A stretch of 51,413 nucleotides of DNA from a virus: IMG/VR virus record IMGVR_UViG_3300012096_000002, positions 1 to 51,413 of that record. The stretch is one strand, 5' to 3'. Made by a program: the position numbers and the translations under genes. The notes below the pieces were generated by a model. The model searched no databases. It saw only the letters and a program-made list of their open reading frames with translations, and was not told where the DNA came from. Of this stretch, positions 31,494-40,769 are shown in pieces (position 1 is the stretch's first letter; every line of letters begins with the position of its first letter).

Positions 31494-32213
31494 TTACTGA
31501 CTGATAGAGCCGTACATAGTATATCTACAACGGAGTTTAATTAACCCATTGGTAAATGTACCTGTAGCAATAGTGGAGAGATACGCCTTCGAAGGAAGGG
31601 GTGTCACTGCATTAGTTACTAGAGGAACAGTACCAAGCCAGTCACCGCCGCCTGCAACACCTGTACCAGGAGTACTCCACAAGAACCCGGCTGTAGCGCC
31701 TGGTTGAGTGAAAGTAACCCGTTGTCCGGATGTAGCCATGCTAGCAGTCAGCATATTCTTGAGAATCTGCGTACCAGCGTTGGGTGTTACCTGCACAAAT
31801 GTACTCGATGGAGTGCCAGGCTGAACGAACGCAAGTCCGACAGCGAGACTGGTACCACCAGTAGCACCTACAAGAGTATCAATTTCCACATGCTCAAAGA
31901 AGAGCTGCGTAGTTGTAAAATTGAGGATACCACCAGAGACCGTAGTCACCGGAGTAATTTGTAAAGGAACGATGTTAGTTAAAGATTGAATACCTGCCGC
32001 AGCCGGGAGACCAGTACCAACGAACGATGTCGGTGGGGCTGGAACCTGGATTGTCGTACCTGAGCCAATTGACATAGGTACTAGTGGGATAAGTTGTTCA
32101 AACTCACGAGTTTCGCCGTAGACGAGATAATCGCCTGCGACTTCTTCGATAGCCTTCTGCGTGCCAAATTGCAGCGGAAGTCCATCTTGGTTAAGCCAAA
32201 AACCTGCTACCAT
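31494..32213 (-). CDS. Virion protein downstream of major capsid, 239 aa
   Basis: Begins MVAGFWLNQDGLPLQFGTQK; rich in Gly, Thr, Pro and beta-branched residues, with no catalytic motif. Placed 11 bases after the major capsid gene, in the high-expression zone, so a decoration or head-fibre protein is likely. GC-richer than many late genes, like the capsid gene. Confidence 0.7.
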   Translation of the reverse strand: MVAGFWLNQDGLPLQFGTQKAIEEVAGDYLVYGETREFEQLIPLVPMSIGSGTTIQVPAPPTSFVGTGLPAAAGIQSLTNIVPLQITPVTTVSGGILNFTTTQLFFEHVEIDTLVGATGGTSLAVGLAFVQPGTPSSTFVQVTPNAGTQILKNMLTASMATSGQRVTFTQPGATAGFLWSTPGTGVAGGGDWLGTVPLVTNAVTPLPSKAYLSTIATGTFTNGLIKLRCRYTMYGSISQ

Positions 32214-32224
32214 TTCATATCTCC

Positions 32225-33184
32225 TTAACTTGGAACTGCACTGGTGGCGGTAATCACTGTAACCATGTTTTCAGGCCGATAAAGCTTGAAACCGTACTCA
32301 GCGATAGTGAGGTATTCTTCTTGCTGAAGATCCTTGTTAAACTCACTGTAGACTGTGGGCATCTGACGGAAGCCACCAATCCACGGTGTAGTATCACCAG
32401 GAGTTGCGGAGAAGAAGTAGTTAGCTACACCACCAGTTACAGTCACACCATTGATCGTTTCAGACGCAATAGCGGGAAGGTAATTGGAAACATAGATATC
32501 AAACCCATAAACATTGAAACGGAATTTGAAGCCCGTCATAATGCCATCTCGAGTTACATCACCCCACATTTGCATGGGAGAGAGTAAGTTCACAAGATTG
32601 GTTTGTGTTTGTAGTGTGTAGGCAACTGAAGGATCAATCACAGCGCACAGATTAACCAAAGGCACGTTAGCCTTGAATAATCCATATTGTGCACGAGCGA
32701 AGTCAGGCAATGCGATTGCTTGACCTGCACCGCTAGCCACCCAACGGTGGTCAGCTAGATTGATGATATTTGGATTGCTAGCAGTTTGTCCATTATTTGC
32801 TTGTGCAAAAATGCGAGTCTCCACTGCTTCCATCAAGGCACGGTGTTGACGCGGCACGAATGCAGCAATCACATCAGCTTGATAAAAGCTATCTCTCTTG
32901 AACTTTTCGCTAATTGCATGAGCAGAATACTTGTATTGGTCGAATGAGAACTGGAAGTTACCAGTGTCCATCGAGTTATACTTGACTGCTTGATTTTCTG
33001 TGAAATCAAGTGTTTCTGCTTCACCAATAGACGGAATGTTAATCGTATAGCCATCGGGGAAGTCTTGGATAATCTTGACAAACTTCATAGCATTCAATTC
33101 ATCGAGTAAGAGCTCCTTGATCTGACGAGACCAAAGTTGACTCCTAACGAGATATTGATTACTGGCGTCGGTAAAACCTGCCAT
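32225..33184 (-). CDS. Major capsid protein (HK97-like fold), 319 aa
   Basis: Builds the head. Between the scaffold gene and the decoration-like gene, as in podoviruses. Seen: an N-terminal helical arm (SQLWSRQIKELLLDELNAMK), an E-loop-like stretch (DFTENQAVKYNSMD), a long spine-helix region (RQHRALMEAVETRIFAQAN) and a beta-rich C-terminus. Size close to T7 gp10A (345 aa). Recognised by context and pattern; sequence identity to a named family was not checked. Confidence 0.9.
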   Translation of the reverse strand: MAGFTDASNQYLVRSQLWSRQIKELLLDELNAMKFVKIIQDFPDGYTINIPSIGEAETLDFTENQAVKYNSMDTGNFQFSFDQYKYSAHAISEKFKRDSFYQADVIAAFVPRQHRALMEAVETRIFAQANNGQTASNPNIINLADHRWVASGAGQAIALPDFARAQYGLFKANVPLVNLCAVIDPSVAYTLQTQTNLVNLLSPMQMWGDVTRDGIMTGFKFRFNVYGFDIYVSNYLPAIASETINGVTVTGGVANYFFSATPGDTTPWIGGFRQMPTVYSEFNKDLQQEEYLTIAEYGFKLYRPENMVTVITATSAVPS

Positions 33185-33206
33185 AATGAAGTCTCCTTAG
33201 ATTAAA

Positions 33207-33944
33207 TTAATTCGCAGGCATATTGAAGTCAGCTCCTAGAGCAATGGCATCGTTATGCATTTGAATCGCGATTTTAGGGTCTAGATACGCCCGGGGATCT
33301 CTTTTATTTAATTGCTGATAGTATTCCCAATCTCGTTTCTGAACCGTTGGTGCGAACTGGTTTTGTCGCTGGCTAGAACGGGGTGGAGCAATATCTGCAG
33401 TTTGACGTTGCTCATCTAATCCAAATGTCCTATAAAAGACAGAAGGATGAGTTTTAGCAAGATCGTCGGTAAAAGATTGATCTAATCCTAATGTATCCAT
33501 ACGTTGCTTAAGAACCTCTGAAGCTTTATCTCCAAACTGTTCTCTAAGCTTTGCCTTCACCATATTGAAGTTATCATTCTGTTTAGTCAGCTTCTCACGG
33601 GCTGTGAGTTTCTGTTCCAGAATGGAATCAATATCTTCAGGCTTGATCGATGGCTTGATTTCTTCTGCCGGGGTGATTGGCAGTTGTTCGGGGTTGGAAA
33701 GAAGTTTCTCTTGTCGAGCTATTAATTCTTTCAACGAGGCCGTCGCTGTAGCTTCTTCTCTTAACTTAAGATAGTCTTCCCGAATATTGTCAAAACGGGC
33801 ATTTTGTGTCTTAATGAAAAGATCGGACTCTACCTTTGCTGCGAGAATATCTTCTTTGGATTTGTCTTTCCATTTATTAAGAATAGCTTCTCGTTCACTG
33901 TTATTGTCTGTGGTCGGATCAACATCTAATAGGCTGTCAGCCAT
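33207..33944 (-). CDS. Scaffolding protein, 245 aa
   Basis: Highly charged, helical, with coiled-coil patches (DNIREDYLKLREEATATA, LTAREKLTKQNDNF) and a short conserved-looking C-terminal end. Located directly upstream of the capsid gene. Directs procapsid assembly and leaves afterwards. Overlaps the small preceding gene by 8 bases. Confidence 0.88.
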   Translation of the reverse strand: MADSLLDVDPTTDNNSEREAILNKWKDKSKEDILAAKVESDLFIKTQNARFDNIREDYLKLREEATATASLKELIARQEKLLSNPEQLPITPAEEIKPSIKPEDIDSILEQKLTAREKLTKQNDNFNMVKAKLREQFGDKASEVLKQRMDTLGLDQSFTDDLAKTHPSVFYRTFGLDEQRQTADIAPPRSSQRQNQFAPTVQKRDWEYYQQLNKRDPRAYLDPKIAIQMHNDAIALGADFNMPAN

Positions 33945-34206
33945 GTTTCTTCTCCTGGTCTAGGGTAATTAATTTGGACACCATCTTCAAAGCAGCTTTA
34001 AAACCATTGGTGTGAGCTTGCTTATAATCCCAATTAGGTGTCTCATAAATCTTGGGACTTATCTCTGCCGACTCTAGGCCGGCCTTCTCTTCGTCTAATA
34101 GTTCCTGCAACCGACCTAATATATATCGGGAGGCTTTCAGACTCTTTAGAAATTTATCTTTATCTTCGTCAGTCTTTAAATGCTTGGTCCAAGCAGAGAC
34201 AGCCAT
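33937..34206 (-). CDS. Small helical hypothetical protein, 89 aa
   Basis: Lysine/leucine-rich helices (KFLKSLKASRYILGRLQELL) with a PNWDYKQAHTNGF turn. Between portal and scaffold genes, overlapping both neighbours. Could be a head-assembly helper; no family recognised. Confidence 0.7.
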   Translation of the reverse strand: MAVSAWTKHLKTDEDKDKFLKSLKASRYILGRLQELLDEEKAGLESAEISPKIYETPNWDYKQAHTNGFKAALKMVSKLITLDQEKKHG

Positions 34207-34400
34207 TAGTAAGTGCCTTTACCTACCGAAGTATTGGGACCATCAGCACTGCTCATACCACCATGTCCAGTGGGTTCATTACGTTGTCGAAGATGTGGAT
34301 CTTCGTGAGTAACATTGTGTAAATGTTTCAAATGAGGAGTATGTTCATTATCTGAACTAGAAGGGAAAAAGGGGTGCATGTAAGATTTGTGATCAGCCAT
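34206..34400 (-). CDS. Small histidine-rich hypothetical protein, 64 aa
   Basis: Polar and low in structure, with many His/Pro/Asn residues (HTPHLKHLHNVTHEDPHL). Shares single-base overlaps with portal and the next gene, which supports translation. Possibly a metal-binding or minor head protein (inference). Confidence 0.6.
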   Translation of the reverse strand: MADHKSYMHPFFPSSSDNEHTPHLKHLHNVTHEDPHLRQRNEPTGHGGMSSADGPNTSVGKGTY

Positions 34401-36280
34401 TATTGTGTTCCTAAAGTTCCGGTTGGGGTTGCGCTCATGGGTGGGTTACGTTTTAAACCCAGACCAGGTTGAGCTGGGGTCTGAGGTGGTGGGGAAAACT
34501 GCCCCTGGGGATTAACATCGTAATCATGTCCAATCCCGGTGGCAGTTCCCATTTCTTGATGTAGCTGCTCCTGAAGGGCTTGAACCATTCGTTGCCCATC
34601 AGCCTGTTCAGCAAGCTGAATGTATGGGGTGACAGCTGCGTAATCTTTAAGGTCGAAGATAGACTCGAGTAGCCTTGCAAGCACAACTCCGGAGAAGTGA
34701 GGTTGAACTGTAGCCCATAGATTTGAACCTGTGAGGGCAGTGAGATTTTGGACGAGTTCAGCTTGTTCAGCAAAGTGTCGTGCTCCAATTGGCTTAATTC
34801 TACCAACTCCTGTGATGTCATCGACTGTAAGAGTTTGGAACGTTGTTGCGTTGAGGTCATTGTCGAATACTCTTATTGTAGTAGCTCCAGAGAGATTTCT
34901 ACGAGCTAGTTCAAGCATATAATTAAGTAGCATTTCCAAGATCTGCTCAGAGAACTGATTGATCTTATTCTGGAACATACGAGATGAGGCATTCTCAAGA
35001 CGTTGTACTTCGTATTTTGTCTTTTCACCTGGAGATCGAATGCCCATCGCCTCTCGAGGAGCTCCTGCCATTTCTTCCATCTGAGCTTGAAGTTTTTCAA
35101 TCTTCATATCAGATTGCATAATTTGGACTTCAGGTTGAACTAATTCGACATCTCCTTCTTCAGAGACGAAGATCTTCTCACCTGGCTGCCAAACATATTC
35201 TTCAACAAAACCTTTGACTTTCTGAACAGGATAAGTAACTAAGTCCCAGATATCTGCGGCCATATTCTCGATATGGTCCATGCGGTACTGCATACCAACA
35301 AGATTAGCTAGAGGACCTTGTCCCCATAGATTATCTTGTTTACGTCTCCACGGAGAGTGGACAATCGGAGGATAACCAAAGAAAGATGGATTAGGTATAT
35401 TATTGATCAGCTTGTGTCGATCAACCACCGTAATAACACGATTCTTTTCAAAGGTATCCGTATAAGGATCGTACCAATCACCGTAGAAAGTTAATACTTC
35501 CACCATATCTGATAATAGATAAGCACGGAAGTTAGTGAAGCCATCCATGGCATAGAGACGATCCTTCTGGATCCAGTCTCCTTGGAATTGTCTGGCGTGA
35601 AATCTAATTTCCTTTAGATATTTAAATAAATCTTCATAAGTCTGACGATTCTCATCATTAGACATCCGTTCCATTAAATCCTTTAATTCACCTAAGGAAA
35701 TTAAGGAACGGACTAATTTAGGAGACTGCATGAAGTTTTCAGCAGTAGGGTTGAAAACTATGTCTAAAGGACTAATACGACGAACGGCGGGACCAACGTA
35801 GCCTGCTTGAGTTTTATCTATTTGTTCTACTCTTTGGTCCACCCATTCTACTGTAGCAAAGCAATTACCAAAGTCTATGTAGTCTTGAGTAACCTTCTCT
35901 ATTTCAGATTTGAAAGTAGGTTGTTCTATAACCCATGACATGTAATTTATAATTGAGTCACGCTTTCGGACATCAGCGGCATCTTCATTCTCAGGTTCCC
36001 ACACAAGCCATTTACGCTTGGGAAATAACGTGGCGATGTAGTTCGCGAATAAGTTATCTCGGATTTGGCAAAGCTTAGGGACTGTAGTCTTATTCTTCCA
36101 GGGCAATGAAGAGTTGGAAGTCTGGGTAGTATCTGTGGCATATACATAGCGTCTAACCTCTTCCCAATCATTCTTAGCGACTTGTCGAAGAGTGTCCCAT
36201 TCAATGTAACGTTGTGTAAGTCTAGTTGCTAGAAGATCTGGAGAAATAATATTCTCCAGAGGCATCACCTTTCCGGTCAT
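34400..36280 (-). CDS. Portal (head-tail connector) protein, 626 aa
   Basis: Dodecameric ring for DNA passage. Lies right after terminase with a 4-base overlap. Seen: an N-terminal FANYIATLFPKRKWLVWEPE clamp-like region, mid-protein PPIVHSPWRRKQDNLWGQGP and an ALQEQLHQEMG barrel-side helix near the C-terminus, plus a Pro/Gln-rich tail. Larger than T7 gp8 (536 aa). Family call rests on position and these patterns. Confidence 0.92.
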   Translation of the reverse strand: MTGKVMPLENIISPDLLATRLTQRYIEWDTLRQVAKNDWEEVRRYVYATDTTQTSNSSLPWKNKTTVPKLCQIRDNLFANYIATLFPKRKWLVWEPENEDAADVRKRDSIINYMSWVIEQPTFKSEIEKVTQDYIDFGNCFATVEWVDQRVEQIDKTQAGYVGPAVRRISPLDIVFNPTAENFMQSPKLVRSLISLGELKDLMERMSNDENRQTYEDLFKYLKEIRFHARQFQGDWIQKDRLYAMDGFTNFRAYLLSDMVEVLTFYGDWYDPYTDTFEKNRVITVVDRHKLINNIPNPSFFGYPPIVHSPWRRKQDNLWGQGPLANLVGMQYRMDHIENMAADIWDLVTYPVQKVKGFVEEYVWQPGEKIFVSEEGDVELVQPEVQIMQSDMKIEKLQAQMEEMAGAPREAMGIRSPGEKTKYEVQRLENASSRMFQNKINQFSEQILEMLLNYMLELARRNLSGATTIRVFDNDLNATTFQTLTVDDITGVGRIKPIGARHFAEQAELVQNLTALTGSNLWATVQPHFSGVVLARLLESIFDLKDYAAVTPYIQLAEQADGQRMVQALQEQLHQEMGTATGIGHDYDVNPQGQFSPPPQTPAQPGLGLKRNPPMSATPTGTLGTQ

Positions 36281-37854
36281 GCTACTCCGCCCCAGCGGCT
36301 ATTAAATTTAAATTCAGGTTCTTTACTCTTACTCATTCTATAATAATCTATTGGAGGTACTGCGAAATCTACTGCAGAAGCTAAGGCATCCTTAACATCG
36401 TCATGTGCAGGATTGGCGTAAATTAATTCTTCTTCTAATACTTGACAATTACCACTAGGATAGTGCCATATCTGTTTATTAGCATAACGCGGTTCTAACA
36501 GTGAGAAGATTCTTTCTTCTTTTGAACCTGTCCACCTACTAGGCCGATACTCATCTACACTCAAAGAAAGACCATTCTTTCGGATATAGTTTTCTTTTAA
36601 GTCTTCTACAATTACTTTCTGTGCGACTGAAACTTCACATCTAATCTTTCTGAAACCCCATCTATCGTATAGTTTTAATATATGGTTAAAGTATTCAGAT
36701 ACTCTGTCTGTCTTAAAACGATCTATCTCAAGTATGTAGTAATTATGTAAACCGTCAGCGCCGAGAACAACAATGCTAGTAAAATCAGACTTTTTCCCAG
36801 TGGAGTAAGCGAAGTCAACAGATGCACATACGTTGAGACGCTCCCGCTTAAAGAACCAGTGATGGTCTCGTTTGAAGAGATAGTTTTGATCATAGTATTG
36901 GAAGAGGTCTCGATTGATGGGGGAATTGTCAACGTCGTGGGGATCGTTGTAGTATTGGGCTCTAAAGTAAAGTTTGTTAATATATTTAGATCGTTTTTCA
37001 GCTAAAATATCTGGATCGAAACCAAACCACTTACCATCTGATCTTTGTTGACGAGGCCAGAGAAATTGACCGGATCCATCTCCTGCTGTTTCAACAGGAT
37101 ATTCCTTACTTTCGAAAAGTGGATTAGAAGATTTCTTGTCACCGAATTCATCGTATTCGTCTATTTCCATTTCCAATAGACTTGAATATAGATCTTTGGG
37201 GTGATACCTAGTTCCTACTACCCATTCCTTAGCATTAGCAGCTTCAATAGAAGATAAGTAAGAATATTGATCTATTACTTTTTTTCGTCCTTCTTCGAGA
37301 TACGCGTTACCCTGTACAACAACATCGTCAAGCACGGCAATATCACAATGCATGCCAACAATATTAGTAGTAAGACCGGCAGTGAATATAGATGGATCGC
37401 GGATAGATTCCTCTCTACGTCTTGGATGATCAAGTGATATTTCCCTTTCCGTCCATTTCTCTCGCTTAGCTTCTTCCTTTATGACCATATCAGGCCAATA
37501 CAGTCTATATACGTCGTCTGTAAATATATCTTTAATAAACTTCAATTGCTTAATAGCTAAGTTGGAAGTAGACGAAATATATAGAATACGAAGCGTAGGA
37601 TCTCTAGTTAACTCCCAAGCGACTCTGTAGGCAGCCAGAGCTGACTTCATGTGATCTCTGGGCAATAGTAACAGCTGATGCGATTTCGCGTCTCCAGAAG
37701 TCCACCATGAGATAACCTCACGATGTATATTACCTAAGAGTCTTCTTGGATGGACTAAGTTGATGAAAGAAACTAAGGAAGATTCAGCTTCTAGACGACG
37801 TTCTTGTCTTCGTTGCTGTAAATCCGACAGAGGTTTCTTTTTTCGGGCGACCAC
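36277..37854 (-). CDS. Terminase large subunit, 525 aa
   Basis: ATP-driven packaging motor with nuclease. Seen: Walker A-like PRDHMKS (65-71), Walker B DIAVLDDVV (171-179), motif III-like SSIEAANAKEWVVGTRYH, and nuclease acids Asp347 (VDFAYSTGKKSD) and the HDDVKDALA motif near the C-terminus. GTG start at 37854. Its first 71 bases overlap a possible small gene in another frame. Size fits T7 gp19 (586 aa). Confidence 0.95.
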   Translation of the reverse strand: MVARKKKPLSDLQQRRQERRLEAESSLVSFINLVHPRRLLGNIHREVISWWTSGDAKSHQLLLLPRDHMKSALAAYRVAWELTRDPTLRILYISSTSNLAIKQLKFIKDIFTDDVYRLYWPDMVIKEEAKREKWTEREISLDHPRRREESIRDPSIFTAGLTTNIVGMHCDIAVLDDVVVQGNAYLEEGRKKVIDQYSYLSSIEAANAKEWVVGTRYHPKDLYSSLLEMEIDEYDEFGDKKSSNPLFESKEYPVETAGDGSGQFLWPRQQRSDGKWFGFDPDILAEKRSKYINKLYFRAQYYNDPHDVDNSPINRDLFQYYDQNYLFKRDHHWFFKRERLNVCASVDFAYSTGKKSDFTSIVVLGADGLHNYYILEIDRFKTDRVSEYFNHILKLYDRWGFRKIRCEVSVAQKVIVEDLKENYIRKNGLSLSVDEYRPSRWTGSKEERIFSLLEPRYANKQIWHYPSGNCQVLEEELIYANPAHDDVKDALASAVDFAVPPIDYYRMSKSKEPEFKFNSRWGGVA

Positions 37855-37936
37855 CTAGTTTTCCTAACATTTGAGCATATTTGTTTATGCTTGCAGGTTT
37901 TGCTTTAATTGGAGTTGTATGCTTGCAGGTTTTCAC
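37784..37936 (-). CDS. Possible small basic protein upstream of terminase, 50 aa
   Basis: GTG start at 37936 overlaps the previous stop (GTGA), and the frame stays open for 50 codons, the last 24 inside the terminase gene. Sequence includes INKYAQMLGKLGGRPKKE, a basic motif often seen near terminase genes. Could be a vestige or equivalent of a small terminase subunit, which otherwise I cannot find. The overlap region contains A AAA AAG in the terminase frame, a classic -1 slippery heptamer. Speculative. Confidence 0.4.
   Translation of the reverse strand: MKTCKHTTPIKAKPASINKYAQMLGKLGGRPKKETSVGFTATKTRTSSRS
37886..37933. repeat. Two perfect 16-bp direct repeats just upstream of terminase
   Basis: TATGCTTGCAGGTTTT at 37886-37901 and again at 37918-37933, spaced 32 bases start to start (about three helical turns). 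On the minus strand they read AAAACCTGCAAGCATA. They lie between the YDWP-repeat gene and terminase. Packaging-site, operator or terminase-binding roles are possible. Confidence 0.6.
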
Positions 37937-39270
37937 TTTTTAGACCACCTAGCTGTGGCTCCTTTAAAAGCTATATTTGAACGTTGTTTAGCAGTTAAAG
38001 CTGCCGCTCTAGCATGTCCACCATCCGCATGGATCTTATGACCTTCTTGCATCTCTCGGATGCCTTCAAGCCATCTCCATTCTTTACCACCACCTTGAGT
38101 AACTATTACAATAGGAGCTGGTGGAGTTAATACCAACGCTAGATTAGGCGTAATAAAGTCAGTAGCTCTTATCTTATCTAGATATACTTGCCAATCATAA
38201 GTATTGAATGGTAATGCACCTGGACCAGGATTATATGGTGAAACATATACCCATGTACCATCTGGTGTTTGATATCGACCTGGAAGAGGCCAATCATAGA
38301 TGTTAAATGGAATTTGCGCCGGAGGAGCTGTTATTCCGGGATTAAACCATGTTTGATTGATTGGAACTGGAGTTCTAGGATTAGGCCAATCATATTGGTT
38401 AAATCCTTGAACTGGAGTAATTGTTATACCTGGTACAATCCAAACTTGACCTGTACTAGGTATTAGAATAGCCAAAGGCCAATTATATTGATTGAACGGT
38501 ATAGTATTAGGTATTTGACCTAATGTATAGGTAAAATCAGGACGATAAGGCTGTATTGGGAGAGGCCAACTATACTGGTTAAAACCTTGTACAGGAGGTG
38601 GAATTACTATTGGAGTAGCAACCCAAGTCTCATCTAAACGATAAAATGCTCTAGGATTGGGCCAATCGTAAGTATTGAACGGGAAAGAAGGTGGAGGACC
38701 TTGAGTCTGTCCTTGATTTACCCATGTACTATCAGGACGATAGTAACCTTTAGGAACTGGCCAGTCTAATTGATTAAATGGCTGATTTGGTGGGGGGATA
38801 AGACCAGGATATTCAGACCATATCCAACTTCTGAAATCTCTACCATCCTTCGGATTAGGCCAATCATATTGATTGAAAGGAGATTGAATAGCTGTCTGTG
38901 GAGCTAATTGGTTAATCCAAGTCTCATCAAGACGTGAATATCCCTTAGGCGTAGGCCAATCTATTTGATTAAACGGTTGATTAGGAGGCGGTATAACTAC
39001 CGGAGTTCTAATCCAAGTCTGTTCAATGCGTATCGGTGGAGTAGGAATAGGCCAATCATATTGATTTTTAGGTCTAGCAGACTTATTTAAGACAAGCCAA
39101 CTATTTATAGTTGTCTGTTCAATACGGTATGGCTGAGTAGGATTAGGAAAGTCTGTTTGATTAAACGGCTTATTAGGTGGAGGAACAATAGCCGGAATTT
39201 CACTGAATGTATATCCAGTGATAGGTTTTATCGGATCCAGTCTAGTATATAACGGTGCTCTTACCGTCAT
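37933..39270 (-). CDS. Tryptophan/proline-rich YDWP-repeat protein, 445 aa
   Basis: Eleven imperfect repeats of about 30-35 residues, each built around FNxYDWPxP (for example FNQIDWPTP, FNQYDWPNP, FNTYDWPNP), separated by PIVIPPP-like linkers and an xxTWV element. After residue 400 comes a basic tail (GGHARAAALTAKQRSNIAFK) resembling the common GGxARAxxLTxEQRS motif of many bacterial proteins. Probably an elongated virion or surface-binding protein. The repeats have no family I can name. Confidence 0.8.
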   Translation of the reverse strand: MTVRAPLYTRLDPIKPITGYTFSEIPAIVPPPNKPFNQTDFPNPTQPYRIEQTTINSWLVLNKSARPKNQYDWPIPTPPIRIEQTWIRTPVVIPPPNQPFNQIDWPTPKGYSRLDETWINQLAPQTAIQSPFNQYDWPNPKDGRDFRSWIWSEYPGLIPPPNQPFNQLDWPVPKGYYRPDSTWVNQGQTQGPPPSFPFNTYDWPNPRAFYRLDETWVATPIVIPPPVQGFNQYSWPLPIQPYRPDFTYTLGQIPNTIPFNQYNWPLAILIPSTGQVWIVPGITITPVQGFNQYDWPNPRTPVPINQTWFNPGITAPPAQIPFNIYDWPLPGRYQTPDGTWVYVSPYNPGPGALPFNTYDWQVYLDKIRATDFITPNLALVLTPPAPIVIVTQGGGKEWRWLEGIREMQEGHKIHADGGHARAAALTAKQRSNIAFKGATARWSKK

Positions 39271-39935
39271 AACATTATCTGAGCTTGAAGAACATCGATC
39301 ACGGCCTGATTGATGGCTAGTGCAACGCCTGTATCAGGAGCACTAGTCTGGGTCATGGACATGACAGTGGTAGCGCCAGCCGCGATAGCGAAATTACCTA
39401 TGTGGAAATCAATGCTAGCTGTAGTCACGGCTGCGGAAGTCCACGCAGTTTGATTGACGGTCGGTGTGCCATCGTTGCCGCTGAACATGCCAACGACCCC
39501 ATCACCAGACACGGTGGTGACAGTCTTCGTATTGGTAGTTTCCGTAGCAGTACTGCTGATGGCATTCTTAAAGGTGGTAGTGCCGCCAGTTTGATCAGCT
39601 CCCGTGAACGAGATGTACGCGACGATCACATCAGCGGCGGTACCTAGCGAAGCCACATTCAAGGTCTTGGCACCGGAGGTCGGAGCGACCAGGCAGAATA
39701 ACCAGGTTTTGGTCGATGTCGATCTGGCTATCGACGCAATAGCCGTCATCGACTGGTTGGTGCCGGCACTGTCCCAATTACAAGTAGGCGCTGTCGGAAG
39801 TGTAGCTTCAGCAGACAGCGCTACAATTAGTGCTCGATTAGAACCAGAACCTACTGTATGTCTAGTATCCGTGAAACTAGTGACACTGTTATGCGAAATT
39901 CCATAATCAGTTAAAGCATCGAATACAACAGCCAC
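39267..39935 (-). CDS. Beta-rich structural-looking protein, 222 aa, GC-rich
   Basis: GTG start at 39935. Thr/Ala/Ser-rich strands (FDALTDYGISHNSVTSFTD, GSGSNRALIVALSAE) suggest a jelly-roll or lectin-like domain. The stretch 39300-39780 is visibly GC-richer than the genes on both sides, pointing to recent transfer. Overlaps the YDWP-repeat gene by 4 bases. Confidence 0.7.
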   Translation of the reverse strand: MAVVFDALTDYGISHNSVTSFTDTRHTVGSGSNRALIVALSAEATLPTAPTCNWDSAGTNQSMTAIASIARSTSTKTWLFCLVAPTSGAKTLNVASLGTAADVIVAYISFTGADQTGGTTTFKNAISSTATETTNTKTVTTVSGDGVVGMFSGNDGTPTVNQTAWTSAAVTTASIDFHIGNFAIAAGATTVMSMTQTSAPDTGVALAINQAVIDVLQAQIML

Positions 39936-39958
39936 AAGTTATCCTAGATATTTATAAC

Positions 39959-40483
39959 TCAATAAGGCTCGTAAATGATGTGGGCATTAGCTGAACCTGT
40001 TACACCGCCACCTGTACTTGAATTATACAGACACCAGGCACCGAGATTAACTGCGTTACCAATCATTTGGATTTGCTGGGTAGGAGCAGCATTCCATCGG
40101 AAGATACCTCCGAACATATTAATGGTTACATTAAGACGTGGAACAGTACTTGAGGATGATGGAGTAGCACCGGTAGTTGCTGACTGAGTATAGGTCGAGA
40201 CCACACTAGCTAGAGCAGTAGCATTGACGACCATAGGACCGTCAGTTGCTGTTGCAGCTAATGAGAAAGCACCTGTACCTAAGGTTGACACTGGTACGAA
40301 TTGGAATGCTCCAATGGTCGAAGCCGAAGCTAGACCTGAGATTGCAACTTCGAGGACATCAACAACTTGAGTGGTAGTAGCACCGGTAATACCCATGATA
40401 TTTGAAGTAGCCGCAGTAACGGCTGAACCTGCGGCAGAGGCCGTGAAGGTTTGATTGTATGAATTGAAGAGTCTTTTAGCCAT
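39959..40483 (-). CDS. Beta-rich structural-looking protein, 174 aa
   Basis: Starts MAKRLFNSYNQTFTASAAGS; Ala/Thr/Ser-rich, ends with AHIIYEPY. Resembles small capsid- or tail-associated beta proteins of phages, with no catalytic motif. Overlaps the zinc-ribbon gene by 8 bases. Confidence 0.65.
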   Translation of the reverse strand: MAKRLFNSYNQTFTASAAGSAVTAATSNIMGITGATTTQVVDVLEVAISGLASASTIGAFQFVPVSTLGTGAFSLAATATDGPMVVNATALASVVSTYTQSATTGATPSSSSTVPRLNVTINMFGGIFRWNAAPTQQIQMIGNAVNLGAWCLYNSSTGGGVTGSANAHIIYEPY

Positions 40484-40769
40484 TGCTAGTGTTTAATCCT
40501 TTATAGATGTTATCTACCTTTTGTTGGTATGATTGATGAATGTAGTCTGGTTGTTTCATTTCTATCGCACAATTATCACAGACGTATTTCATACATCGGT
40601 TACAACTAGGTCTCTCCCTAGTGCGGTTAGGGTTAATAATAACTACTGTCCCGCAATGCGAACAATGCATGGTAGCAGCTTCTAATAGAGTTCCTTCAGG
40701 TACTTGTGCAGTACCTGGAGAAGCTCTGTGGTCAATCATGACGTAGCCTTCATGAAAAGGTTTTGTCAT
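40476..40769 (-). CDS. Small zinc-ribbon protein, 97 aa
   Basis: Two CxxC knuckles, CSHC and CNRC, plus CDNC (middle of protein) can bind one or two zinc ions. Contains the phage-typical YVMIDHRASPG start. Present in many phages near structural genes; function unknown. Confidence 0.75.
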   Translation of the reverse strand: MTKPFHEGYVMIDHRASPGTAQVPEGTLLEAATMHCSHCGTVVIINPNRTRERPSCNRCMKYVCDNCAIEMKQPDYIHQSYQQKVDNIYKGLNTSNG

